DNA of 64,000 nt from positions 20,186,475 through 20,250,474 of the forward strand of contig NC_079419.1 of the NCBI RefSeq assembly GCF_026213295.1, read 5' to 3'. How positions within the stretch are numbered: position 1 is the stretch's first letter; each line of letters opens with the position of its first letter. The translations under genes were made by a program, and so were the position numbers. The notes beneath the pieces are model-generated. The model worked only from the letters and a program-made list of their open reading frames with translations. It was not told the origin of the DNA and made no database searches. The DNA comes from Gadus chalcogrammus (taxonomy: Eukaryota > Chordata > Actinopteri > Gadiformes > Gadidae). This document shows, one piece after another, positions 23,153 through 43,754 of this stretch.

Positions 23153-23340
23153 GCATGATAGAGTTTAGATCGGGTTAGATTAAATAATATCGGATATAAA
23201 TATCAATAATCGGGTTAAATAACTTCACACGGTGTGTCTGGTGTGTTTCCAGCATTCGTAGTGTTGAAGAGCAGGTGCCATGCCGTAATTCCGACACCTC
23301 ATTGTTCCGACGTCTCAATGGTCCGAAATATTTCCCGGAC

Positions 23341-24905
23341 CATTAGGCTACATCAGACCAACCCTTTTTAGATTTGCGCCGGGCGCAAGAGTAATTTTTC
23401 TCACTTGTGTTTCAGACCATTAAAATAGGGCCCCATGTGTGTTTTTTTAATTATTTTAAAGAAGTTGCCAAGAGGGGACTTGAATCCTTAAGCCATATTT
23501 ACATATCAAAGAAGGGACTCCATTCAATGCAGCAGGGGAGCTGTCTGTGCCTATTATTTCACTCAATGAGTCTTTGCCAACTGCAACTCAACAAAAACAG
23601 ATTGTTAAACTTTCGTTTTAGCAACATCAAAAACATTTCTCTTTGATTAAAATATTATTTATTCCACAAATTGTGAATAAATAATGCTTTACCTGCAAAT
23701 GAGAACTTGCTTTACGGCATTATATCAAGGACTGCAGTTATTTACTTTAGACTTTAAATAAATATGTTCTTCGAGATTGATTGTTACTTTTGCTAGCATT
23801 ACATACTTTTGCTAGCATTGCATAGGGAACCATTGCAGAAATGCCGATTTTCAACGCCCCAAACGCGAGTAAAGGTACGGCCACACCAACCGCGTTACTC
23901 GCGTTTGGGGCGTCGAAAATTTGTGCGTTTCGGAAGGTTGATTTCCTTGGTAATATGGACAAGGTCATAAGAAAAAAATACTTAACTTAACGAGGGCTGT
24001 CAATCAATTAAAATATTTAATCAAGATTAATGGCATGATTGTCCATAGTTAACTCTCAAATTGCAAATTAATCACACAGGTTTAAACTGGCCTAAATATA
24101 TCTTTAAAGGATGTTTTTCAAGTTTGTATTATTCTTATAAACATGGGAGTGGACAATATGTTTGCTTTATAAAAATTTCAACTGGTTGCGGAAACATTTC
24201 TGACAATTGTGGGATCTGTGATTCACGTAAATAGAATATTTTTTCTCTTCAAGATAGATTCCAGAGCATTTATTTTTATACACAACTTAAATTTAACTAG
24301 AAGGTCCCCTCTTGTACAGTTAAGACCGACAGAAGCAACAGTGATATTCAATTATAGATAAGGCTATCGGAGCAAAATAAAAGAAGAAATTAATGTAGTG
24401 TAATCAATCTCGAAGAACATATTTATTTAAAGTCTAAAGTAAATAACTGCAGTCCTTGATATAATGCCGTAAAGCAAGTTCTCATTTGCAGGTAAAGCAT
24501 TATTTATTCACAATTTGTGGAATAAATAATATTTTAATCACAGAGAATTGTTTTTGATGTTGCTAAAACGAAAGTTTAACAATCTGTTTTTGTTGAGTTG
24601 CAGTTGGCAAAGACTCATTGAGTGAAATAATAGGCACAGACAGCTCCCCTGCTGCATTGAATGGAGTCCCTTCTTTGATATGTAAATATGGCTTAAGGAT
24701 TCAAGTCCCCTCTTGGCAACTTCTTTAAAATAATTTAAAAAACACATGGGGCCCTATTTTAACGGTCTGAAACACAAGTGAGAAGCACCAAGCGCAAGTA
24801 GCTTTGTGGGCGCTTCTATTGCGATGTTGCTATTTTACCGGCGCAAAAATTACTCTTGCGCCCGGCGCAAATCTAAAAAGGTTTGGTCTGAAGTAGCCTA
24901 ATTAC
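23341..24905. mobile_element. Element with very long terminal inverted repeats
   Basis: Left arm 23341-23785 and right arm 24403-24905 are reverse complements at very high identity over about 390 bp, with a roughly 60-bp segment present only in the right arm (around 24783-24842). The outer ends read ATTAGGCTACATCAGACCAA and its near complement. They contain GCGCCGGGCGCAA, a motif also seen in the repeat at 28930-29255. The 617-bp centre (23786-24402) has no transposase and includes a separate palindrome and other repeat pieces. The class is unknown; a foldback or long-TIR DNA transposon fits. Confidence 0.85.
23847..23920. repeat. 26-bp-arm palindrome in the centre of the inverted-repeat element
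   Basis: Arms 23847-23872 and 23895-23920 match as reverse complements with one mismatch. They contain CGCCCCAAACGCGAGTAA and enclose TACGGCCACACCA. The same TACGGCCACACCA plus GCGTTACTCGCG sequence borders the MITE at 16740-18068, so this is a small MITE of that host family. From 23993 a different repeat begins (GAGGGCTGTCAATCAATT), related to the one at 45249-45711. Confidence 0.75.
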
Positions 24906-25059
24906 CCGTAGGGGTGGTTTGGGCGTAATGTGCAATAAACCAATGAGAGTGCCAGCTCCCATCCCCTTTAAGAGCCATGAGCGCATTTGAATCTGACGAG
25001 TTGATATTTTGACAGCGCGTCTGCAGTCTCCGAGACGGATGCACATGAATTTCAAACTT

Positions 25060-28030
25060 CAAATGGCTCAGTTTACTTTACTTTATTATGGATCCCCATT
25101 AGGACTTGCCTCAGCAGCATGGCTATTCTTCCTGGGGTCCTTCACACCCAAAAACACACAACATCATACACAACAACACTACAGATTCACACATACATAG
25201 ACAATAGTTCACTCACAAAAATTCAGAAGAATTTCAGAAATTACAAGTTTACAGTATTATGAATTGCATAATCAAGAGGGAGAAAAGGGTTAAAAACATA
25301 CCAATTACAATGACTGTTCATTTGTGAACATAAATGTACTAATAGTACCAAAAACACAACACAACCACCACTGCTGTTATTCTATCATAGTAAAACACAG
25401 ATCAGTCAAGTTCATGAAATATTGGCAGATACTGTTTTACCCTAATTTTAAATCCTTCTTTTGTAGTGGAGCATCTGATATAACATGGCAGCGAGTTCCA
25501 TCCTACAACAGCTCTGTGCAAAACAGTTTTCATTATAACCGATGACTTCACTATGGGAAAGTTAAACCTTCCTTCTATAGCATGTCTCGTTTGATGTTCA
25601 TGTTGAGGACAGAGATTTAATAACCTTTTATATAATACATTTGGAGTCTGTGTTTCTTTTATGTTTCTGATGAAATTTACCAGACAATAAGTTGACGTTT
25701 GACTTACAGTCAGCCATCTCAGACTATCATGCATGTCTTTTACATTAGTTCTGTAGGAACAATTTAATGCACAACGTGCTACTTTATTTTGAACAACTTG
25801 TAATTTCTTCAAGTCCTTCATTGAGGCACCAGACCAAATAACAAAACAATAATGAAGTTGTGACAGAGCAAGAGCATTTAAGACTTGTCTCATGACATCT
25901 GGTGGCAGACCCTTAGAAACTCTTCTTGTAACAGAGACTGCCCTTCCCATTTTGCTTACGATATTATCAACATGGCTGGACCAGTATAAAGTATGGTTGA
26001 GATTAATCCCTAAAAGTTAGTCTCTTTTACTTGTTTGACGGAAATGTTGTTTATACTTAAATTCAATTTCGGCTCAGATGATAGTTGATTCCTTGTACCA
26101 ATCAATATAGACTTTGTCTTACCAACATTAAGTACAAGTTTGTTGGCCTCTATCCATCTTATTACTAAATGTAATTCATTATCTAAAATCGTATGTATTT
26201 CAACCGTATTTAATCCTGCTACATATATGGTCGAGTCATCAGCATACATTGAGAATTGGGACTTTTGTAAAAGTAAAGGTAGGTCATTTATAAAAATTAA
26301 AAATAATAAGGGACCTAAACAGCTTCCCTGGGGGACTCCACAATTGACATGACTGCAATCTGAAAAACTACCATTAAAAAAAACTCTTTGCTTTCTGTTA
26401 CTTAGGTAACTCTCCATCCAATTTAATCCAGTGCCTGTGAAACCATATTGCTTAAATGTATCTAGTAACAAAAAATGATCTATCAAATCAAAAGCTGCAC
26501 TGAAATCAAGTAAAACAGCCCCCACCAGTCTTCCATTATCAATGCCGCATTGCCAATCTTCAGTCACTGTGTCAAGGCCTTGCATGTAGAATGATCCGGC
26601 CTGTAGGCATGCTGATGTTCTGTATTTAAACCATTTACATCAAAGTAACGCTGTACTTGTTGAAAGATAATTCTCTCCATAATTTTCCTAAGGATGGTAG
26701 CAAGCTTATAGGATGACTATTTGTACCAGAAATGGTGTAGCTGCATATTTTGTAAGTGGAATGATTTTAGCTATCTTCCAAGCCTGAGGACAAGTGCATT
26801 TCTCTATACTCAGATTAATAATCTGGGACAGCACTGTGGTTGGGAATCAAGTTTAGGAATTTAACGTCTAAATTATCAACCCCTGGTGGTCTATTTTTGC
26901 ATTTATTAAGCAGACACTCAACTTCATTAACTGTTACTTTTGCTGGCGAAAATGTACAGTTATTGTTTTCCATGAAGTTTTTAATTAATGTTGTTGATGG
27001 ATTTCAACTTTCTGGATTACTACATTCCACATTTTCTTTTTGTCAATTTCCGCATTATTTATTTTGTTCTTATGAAATAATTGTTTTTTCTTATTGTTTA
27101 GAGCTGTAACATAATTACGTAACTTTCTATAATTTGCAAGTCAGACTCAAAACTTGATATGATCGCTGAATTTTTAGCTTCATCTCTTAATCTCATCAAA
27201 TCTCTCAATTCAGTGTCCAACCAGGGGGATCTTAAATTCCTTACCGTACGCTTCCTTATTGGGGCATGCATCTTATTCAGTACTTGCTTCCAGCATATAT
27301 TTTTAACATCCTCTATAAATGTTTCTTCATTAAATGTTTTCATTAATCTACTGTAGATAATTTTTGGTCCTGATTTTGGAACCTTTGCTTTTCTTACAGT
27401 CACTACAAAATTATGATCATTACACCCCACTGGTACGGATAATGTTTTAGAACATAAATAACTACAGTTTGTAAAAATATGATCAATGCATGTTTCACTT
27501 TTACTACCATCTCTTCTGATACAAACTCTCGTTGGTCTATCAACCATCTGAATCAAATTGCATGTTCTCGCAGTTGATTGTAACTTCTCCTTAAGTGAAC
27601 AGTTAGACGAGTTCCAGTCAATATTGGTATCTCCTAATAAGTAAGTTTCATGACCCAGATCACATACTTGATCTAACATTAACCACATTTGATTCAGATA
27701 ATCCACATTTGCTCTAGGCGGTCTATATACACATCCTATAAGCAGAGGTTTTATATGAGGTAAATTAATTTGCAACCAAATCACTTCAATATCTGCAGCC
27801 ATTAGATCAGGTCTCTTTTTCATAAACTGCTACCCCCCTCCATTTACATTTTTGTCCCTCCTAAAAATTGTGTTACCCTGAATACCCAGTACCTCATCAT
27901 TAAATGTTTCATCCAGGTGGGTTTCTGATATTGCCAATAGATCAATACCTAGAGATAATAATTAAGCAACTTCTATTATTTTATCCCTCAGGCTACAGAT
28001 ATTAATGTGAGCCAATGTAAACCCTTTACT
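25060..28030 (-). mobile_element. LINE with endonuclease and RT (Nimb/L2/CR1-like), degenerate
   Basis: Minus strand. The endonuclease begins near 28020 (LAHINICSLRDKI, LLAISETHLDETF) and continues at 27098-27823 with YLLGDTNIDWN and CNDHNFVV. The RT at 26010-26585 has VLLDFSAAFDLIDH, GVPQGSCLGPLLF and an intact YADDSTIYVAG. The C-terminal part at 25402-25950 includes LSQLHYCFVIWSGAS and VVGWNSLPCYIR. Several stops and a damaged stretch (26590-27090) interrupt it. The 3' end on the minus strand carries a sequence found at the end of many fish LINEs (GTCCTAATGGGGATCCATAA, about 25083-25102). Clade is uncertain. Confidence 0.8.
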
Positions 28031-28034
28031 TTTA

Positions 28035-28880
28035 AAGATTAATTGCAATCATAATAATCTTTGTTTTTAGCATTCAACTTCTTCCCTTTAGTTTGTGAAC
28101 CATTAAACACATAAAATATAGACACATAACACACACATTCACACCGACTCACATGCAACCATACACATACAAATAAAATGTCATACATGCTGTAACCTGA
28201 TATCCCCATCCCCCCAAACCCACTTAATATTAGTAGACAGTACACTAGAGACTGTTTTGGCTCCTTGAGTTGTCTTCAAAATCGAATGTAGCCAATAATA
28301 GCCAAAGGCCTAAGTATAAAAAAACTTAATAATTAGGCCAAATATATGGTCTAATTCACACATGGAATAGCGTTTTCTTCAACAATTTCAGAAATACTGA
28401 GTCCTCAAATAATTTTCGGCAAATCAAACATAACACACATATTATATGCGGTAACTGTGGTTCTATTTAATGGTACAGGCAATACATTATAAACATAGTT
28501 TCTGATCAGTATTGTATGCATTATCGTTATCGACTTGTTTTCCTAATATGCATGTGTCCCCCCGTTATTATACATTGCCATTGAATGTATTATGCGTTAC
28601 GTCACGTGTTTAGTTTGCATATGTTTAAACAGATGGACGCACACACGTGCGCCTGCATTCATTAATTATTTTACACATACACACACGCGTGCCCGCATTC
28701 ATTCATTCTTTTTAATACTCACTCGCGGTAAAACAATGTTCTCTCACGATCAAATACTCATCAATCCTAAAAGTTATGGACATGTACACAATGTCTGTGT
28801 CAAGAAAATGTGTTTGCTGTACGGTGTTTGTAGATGCATTGATTTAAAAGTACAACTTATTACCGCTGTATCAGCTGTTC
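28035..28880. other. Gap with no recognised gene
   Basis: AT-rich sequence with short CA-type runs (ACACACACG near 28640 and 28680). No coding signature is seen. Confidence 0.45.
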
Positions 28881-28929
28881 TTTCCCAAATAATTTACCAA
28901 GAATGTGTGGTTAGGTAGATGAAAGAAGC

Positions 28930-29255
28930 AAAGTGTATGCGCGAGGTGCACAAGCAACATTATGTATGCGCCCTTAAAATAGCATCTGAACAACGGGCCA
29001 CTGACTTTAAACCAGGTATTTCCTGGTTTGTGGCGCAAGTGATTTCTGAAACTGCCAAATAGCACCAGGGAACGTTTGCGCCAGAACACGCCTCCTCCTT
29101 TCGCCGAACCAACCCTTGGGGCGCAAGATCATTCCCTAATTTACCAATGCGTGGCGCAGGAGGGAAAAGAACGCTCTGCGCCTGTTGCAAACTAGCAACG
29201 ACACATGCGCCAGTAAGAAAGTCAATGGCGCCGGATGCAAGATAGGGCCCATGAA
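28930..29255. repeat. GC-rich MITE-like repeat (GCGCC motifs)
   Basis: A run rich in GGCGCAAG, TGCGCC and GGCGCCGGATGCAAGATAGGGC near its right end. The style matches the outer ends of the inverted-repeat element at 23341-24905. Borders and target duplication are not resolved. Confidence 0.5.
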
Positions 29256-29259
29256 GTTA

Positions 29260-30766
29260 TATTATGACGGACTAACTTAAAACTAAACTCTTTATAATAT
29301 TTTTTTATTTTTAAAATGACCAGAAATAGAAGTCCACACTTGAAAACCGATAGTCCCCAGTTGGTAATGTAAGTGTGTGTGTGTGGTAGTAATTTGGAAA
29401 GGTATGTTATTGACCTTATTCTTTCACATCTAGTTCATCTAAATAGGATCACTAAATTATGAGGTCTGTACCGTTGGAATCCTTTGAGTCTTAGCTTTCA
29501 TTTACAATTTCCAGCCTAACTATAGACAAAAAAACGCCCAAATAAAACAAAAACCCGCCCAAAAACGTATATCGCCAGAAAGCTGAGGAATCATATGCTT
29601 CTGCAATGGCAAAACACGAATACACACCTTAATGCAAGCTAATTATTACTAAGTATGACATTATGTGGTATGTAAAGAAACATCTCACATATCTCTCACA
29701 CACACTGTGTAGAGAACACACTGACAGCAGCAGAAAATGGGTCTTCAATGAGATTACACAACACACAAAATAGGCATGTAAAAGACCAATGGTGAGCACA
29801 ACAAAACCCTGAATGCGACCTCATTGACTTGATAACATTATCTTCAAATCCTTTCACAATAAAAGTCCACAACATGAACCTAACTGTCCTCACTACAGTG
29901 CAGTCATATTGAAAAAAATTATATAAAAAAAAAAGTTTAAGCCAGAAGAAGCTGGAATGGAAGCGCTTGATTCCAAGCTAATATGAACATTTTACAATTG
30001 GAATGGTGAACATTTGTGGAGGGAGTAGAGTCCCAAATTTTGGAAAGAATAAGAAAGAATAAAACCAAAGAGGAACAATAGTTGAGTGCTGCATGCAGCA
30101 CTCACCTAAATAGTATAGTGCAGGATCTTTACCAAATCTACTCCGCCCTAACAAAATCAATGCATTAACCTTTCATTTGTCTAATTGTGTGTTTTGTTTA
30201 GTGTATGGATCAATATCTTCAAGTATTTAATTAATATAATTATTTTTGCCTGAAGTCAACATATGTATTTTCTTTATGTGCTGAACATCATTATATTTAT
30301 TTTGTTATTTGAATAAAGATTGTCTATGAATGGTCTAGAGAATGAAGGGTGCTGTATAAATAAACTTGCATTGCCTAGTCATTAGCATTGGTTTATGAAT
30401 TGTCAACTAAATGTGAGTGTGTAGCCTAAATCATGAAAAGAGTCAACACAGGGTACCTTATGACCATTTATTTGAACGACAGAAATGAGAACAAACGGCA
30501 ATGAGCAGCCTATAGTATCAGAAAAAATTACTGTTTGAGAAATGTTTTGAAACAAATCAAGATTTTCAAAGTAATAATAATAATGAGATAATTTGTAAAG
30601 AAACAAATAAGCAAAGTTATGAAGGGCAATTAGAATTACTTTTCAATATGTCATAACAATTTAAATTAAAGTTAATATACATGTTTATTGTGACTACATA
30701 AATATTTGAAGGTCAAGATATTCAAATCAAGTGGTACAGATTCTGTGCAGTTCTATTAAATTACTT
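29260..30766. other. Region beyond the likely tfrc 3' end, no gene seen
   Basis: AT-rich with no coding signature. Plus-strand TTTATT, a possible minus-strand AATAAA, also occurs at 30296-30301, 30467-30472 and 30683-30688, so a longer tfrc transcript is possible. Confidence 0.4.
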
Positions 30767-30772
30767 TTTATT
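30767..30772 (-). promoter_or_regulatory. Candidate polyadenylation signal of tfrc
   Basis: The minus strand reads AATAAA. It is the first such hexamer I find after the iron-responsive element cluster when reading downstream from the stop codon at 34093. If used, the 3' UTR would be about 3.3 kb, including a MITE. No cleavage-site evidence is available. Confidence 0.35.
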
Positions 30773-31898
30773 TTTCCGACGTCACAAATTAGGTTGAAAA
30801 TCCTGAACCATGCAGGCAATTATGTTGGCCATCTTTAAAACTATTCAACAGTTGTATTTTGTCCACTTGTTGTTTGAACAAAGTGACAAAAATGTGCATT
30901 TATCTGACGCCAGATTTGGCTTCATTGCCTTCATACCTTTCACAAGGGTGTGGTGGTGTGTGTGTGTCTGCGGGGGGGGGGGGGGGTATAAAAGAAGCGA
31001 CCTTCTAATAATCACTGTTTCAATTGACTTAATATGAAATTAGTTTTAACCTTGGTAAAGATAGAATGTTACACAACCTTAGACACATTTTGGTTCAAGC
31101 AAAAAAAAATTAACATATATATTAATCTATCAAAAGCAACTGGGGTGGAGGGAGATAGATTGAAAGCACTAATGTGATTTTTCAAACAGTGTCATCATAA
31201 TCATGAAAGACGTCAGCTATTTAAGAGCCCACATAATGCAGACTTCACCGAAAAAAGAAATAAAAAAAATCTAAATGAAAAAAGGCACACATAAGACTAC
31301 CATCAGAAAAGCAACATAAACGTTTTAACCAAACGAAACATAACACATTTATATCTGATCTGCATCATTTGGACCACCCGCACATTTGAGAGACACGGCC
31401 TTCTCGATAAGCCCGCCAACCACAACCAATAGTTGGAACCAATGACGGCGTCATGGGATTTGTTTGGTGATTTGATTTGAAAATACAAACATACCCCGAT
31501 CCCAATGGAAACTGACGCCTTAACGCCTGCAGCCCCATAGAAGAAGCACAAGGGAGGAGGAGGAACCGGCGGTTGGGACTGGAAATATGACTTCTGAAAT
31601 GCGGCACGACCCATTACCAAGACTACTCTTCACAATAGACACCAATCTTTGGTGCCGGTTTGAAGAAGCCCGAAAGTGTTATCAGGGGCGCTATTCATGG
31701 ATCATGTGGCCACGGTTGTTTATGCCACGAAATAATTTGTGCCCTTCTGGGAACCTGCCACTGTTTGCGTCTTACAAGTCTTCTTACGCCCATCCGAGAC
31801 CTCCGAGTTAAACACAGATAAAAACGACAACTAACTGGTGATGTTAATGACAATGACAATTTGTGTATTTTATGGTGCCGTTACTGTTATATACAGAA

Positions 31899-31925
31899 AT
31901 TATGGGAAACACTGTTCCCGATAAT
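31899..31925 (-). promoter_or_regulatory. Iron-responsive element 1 (most 3')
   Basis: Minus strand: lower stem ATTAT paired with ATAAT, bulged C, upper stem GGGAA paired with TTCCC, loop CAGTGT. All IRE hallmarks are met: 5-bp upper stem, single unpaired C and CAGUGN loop. It should bind iron regulatory proteins 1 and 2 and stabilise tfrc mRNA when iron is scarce. Confidence 0.95.
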
Positions 31926-31952
31926 ACAAAACATACACTCCCCTACAGTGAA

Positions 31953-31977
31953 ATATGGAGGACACTGCCTCCGATAT
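31953..31977 (-). promoter_or_regulatory. Iron-responsive element 2
   Basis: Minus strand: lower stem ATAT/ATAT, bulged C, upper stem GGAGG/CCTCC, loop CAGTGT. The upper stem is GC-rich and perfect. Confidence 0.94.
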
Positions 31978-32020
31978 GGATTAACACTGGTAGGCAAAAA
32001 CTACCTTTTTTTCCTTCACA

Positions 32021-32045
32021 TTATGGAAGACACTGCTCCCGATAA
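32021..32045 (-). promoter_or_regulatory. Iron-responsive element 3
   Basis: Minus strand: lower stem TTAT/ATAA, bulged C, upper stem GGGAG/CTTCC with one G-U pair, loop CAGTGT. This stem and loop are the same as one of the human TFRC IREs as I remember it. Confidence 0.95.
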
Positions 32046-32410
32046 CGTCTTCAGGATTAGAAGTATACATGCCCCCGAGAGCGCGGTACTCGCAGGGCAC
32101 CCGGGGAGCCTCCAACTGTACTGGGGCAGGATGTCTCTGACCGCAAAACCCCCAACCAACCGGACTAGTGGATGTTCAACCAAGTGGAGATCCAAACTGA
32201 AGGTTTTCTTATGCCAACCTCTGCAAGGGCCACGATTGGTAAGAGCGGTTGAATTTGACAGATTGGTGGTTTGACTACGGCATGATGGGCTGGGCGGTTT
32301 GCCGTGATTGGGCAGTTGGCCTTGACAGGTGTATCTGGCCGCCTATCAGAAGACAGGTATACTTCTTGAAGCAGATGCTGCTTTTGTCATTTCGACAGTA
32401 TAACTGTCAT

Positions 32411-32439
32411 AATTATGGAAGGCACTGCTCCCGATAATT
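32411..32439 (-). promoter_or_regulatory. Iron-responsive element 4
   Basis: Minus strand: lower stem AATTAT/ATAATT, bulged C, upper stem GGGAG/CTTCC with one G-U pair, loop CAGTGC. It is separated from elements 1-3 by about 370 bp. Confidence 0.94.
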
Positions 32440-32479
32440 ATATATTACATATAAAAAGATCAATAAAAAAAGAGCACTA

Positions 32480-32506
32480 TTTATAGTGAACCCTGCCACT
32501 GATAAA
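32480..32506 (-). promoter_or_regulatory. IRE-like hairpin with variant loop, copy a
   Basis: Minus strand: lower stem TTTAT/ATAAA, bulged C, upper stem AGTGG/TCACT (one G-U pair), loop CAGGGT. The architecture is exactly that of an IRE, including the C bulge, but the loop has G where CAGUGN has U at the fourth position. The C1-G5 cross-loop pair is kept. Binding by iron regulatory proteins may be weaker or lost. Confidence 0.6.
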
Positions 32507-32526
32507 CAAGCAATAAAAAATAGCAC

Positions 32527-32557
32527 TATTTATAGTGAACCCTGCCACTGATAAATA
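32527..32557 (-). promoter_or_regulatory. IRE-like hairpin with variant loop, copy b
   Basis: Same hairpin as at 32480-32506, within a tandem duplication of about 49 bp. The lower stem extends to 7 pairs (TATTTAT/ATAAATA), with bulged C, upper stem AGTGG/TCACT and loop CAGGGT. Confidence 0.6.
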
Positions 32558-33386
32558 AATAACAAAAATAAATACAGGTATGGTTTTCTGATTCAGACTT
32601 TCAGCTGGATTTTAGAAAAATGGACTATGGGACTTTGCTCTTGGGTCAGCAAGTGGCCATTTAAGACAATCTTCACAGGAGACTAACGTGAGAATGATAA
32701 ATGGCTACCTATTTTTGTTGTTGACTGCAGGCAGCTATATCCGATTGTCTTGATTGGTTGACCATTCTAGCGGTCTGGTAACTTTTGACTCCAACACAAA
32801 ACTGTGTATTTTAGCACAATGGTACATTAAGCCTTGTCAGATACAAAACGACGAGGTGTGAATGCAATTAAAAGATCTATACAACATCAGTAGATATGAC
32901 AGCAGTTGTTGATCGCAAAGAAATTACGTTCTGTAAACAATAAAGAAATCGAACCAGTGCTCATTTTGCGATTTGTCCTGCTGTGCAAAAATTGATGTTT
33001 CCTCAAGACTGAGTGAAAGCACATCAGATAAATTACATCTTATTCAGTTAAAGTCAAAATCACAGACTTTGAGTTTACTTCCGTATTGTAGAGGTGATCA
33101 TTAGGTTTAACGCCCTCACAGTGGAATATCCTTAACCTAAACTCATTTGGAGGCCAATTCCAATTCATCATTTCAATTTGGCATTGTGGAGTTTGTGAAA
33201 ATAAAAAGGGAAACAATATATTATAAGTTAATCAGGGTGTTGGGAGTGTAGAAATCAATATTAGGATGAGCATCAAATGATGAACATCAAATGACCGATT
33301 GCGTTAAGACTGCCCTACAACTGTTGTGTCCATTTACAGGGACATCATCTGCAGATCTAAAAGCTGCCAGTTCTGCGTGATGGGAC

Positions 33387-33901
33387 TGTCACACCAAAAT
33401 TGTACCAGGGGGCGAAGATTGTACCTGCTACGTAATCCGCGTTCAAAACATTACGTTGGACGCGATTGTCCGTTGCCAGGCGGGTTCCAAAAAACATTGG
33501 CGCTCATGTTGCCAAAGACGAAATAACATAATACAGTTAACACTTGTTTTTACTTTATATTTGTATTGTATTGAATTTAGTTAGTAAACTGAGTGTTTAA
33601 AGTGTATCATCGTCTAGCTAGCTTGTTGTTTTAATAGACTCAGTTTACGAGCTAAATGCGATTAAACAATTAAATACAATACAAATACAAAGTTAGAAAC
33701 GCTAATAAATGTCATTTGTAAAATAAGTTAGCTATCAAATGTTATTTCGTCTTGTGACGCTCAATGAATGAGCCCGAATGTTTGCGAATGAACCTTCCTA
33801 CGTCATCGTTCGATCTTCCGTTGCCAGGCAGGTTTGGAATTTTCGAACGAGGATTACGTAGGCGGTACAATTTTCGCCCCCGGTACAATTTTGGTGTGAC
33901 A
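33387..33901. mobile_element. MITE copy A (TGTCACACC ends) in tfrc 3' UTR region
   Basis: Left end TGTCACACCAAAATTGTACC and right end its exact complement, each followed inward by a second inverted block (GTACC then TACGTAATCC). Both sides are flanked by GGAC (33383-33386 and 33902-33905), a possible 4-bp target duplication. The interior shares TGTTGCCAAAGACGAAATAA and other long stretches with copy B (36423-37244). Confidence 0.8.
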
Positions 33902-33905
33902 GGAC

Positions 33906-34060
33906 CAACGTGGTGGGACCAACCGCGTGGTGGGACCTACTTGTGGTGGGACCTACCGCGTGGTGGGACCTACCGCGTGCTGGGACCTACAGCTTTGAGG
34001 GGCCCATCACGTGGTAGGTCCTACCACTGGTTTTGGTTGGTACCAACACGTGGTCAGGGC
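33906..34060. repeat. Short tandem repeat near the tfrc stop
   Basis: About six diverged units of a 17-18 bp motif of the form GTGGTGGGACCTACCGC, followed by an inverted GGTAGGTCCTACCAC. It starts about 30 bp after the tfrc stop codon and extends into the 3' UTR. Confidence 0.7.
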
Positions 34061-34092
34061 CCAACCATGTGCAGGACGGGGGTGGGTGTGGT

Positions 34093-43736
<9,644 letters not shown>

Positions 43737-43754
43737 TTTCACTTCTCAGGATCC

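Larger units (their letters stand above)
30773..34092 (-). other. tfrc: tfrc 3' untranslated region (inferred)
   Basis: Follows the stop codon at 34093-34095. It holds the IRE cluster at 31899-32557, 1.5 to 2.2 kb from the stop, a 515-bp MITE at 33387-33901 and a short tandem repeat at 33906-34060. In mammals the TFRC 3' UTR contains five IREs that protect the mRNA from cleavage when iron is low. The same role is expected here. Whether the region is one uninterrupted exon cannot be told from sequence alone. Confidence 0.6.

Noticed and set aside
31739..31765. Fifth canonical IRE around CCACTG
   Set aside because: The bases on either side of the loop do not pair, and no C bulge can be placed.
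32481..32557. Calling the two CAGGGT hairpins canonical IREs
   Set aside because: The loop does not match CAGUGN, so they are listed only as IRE-like.
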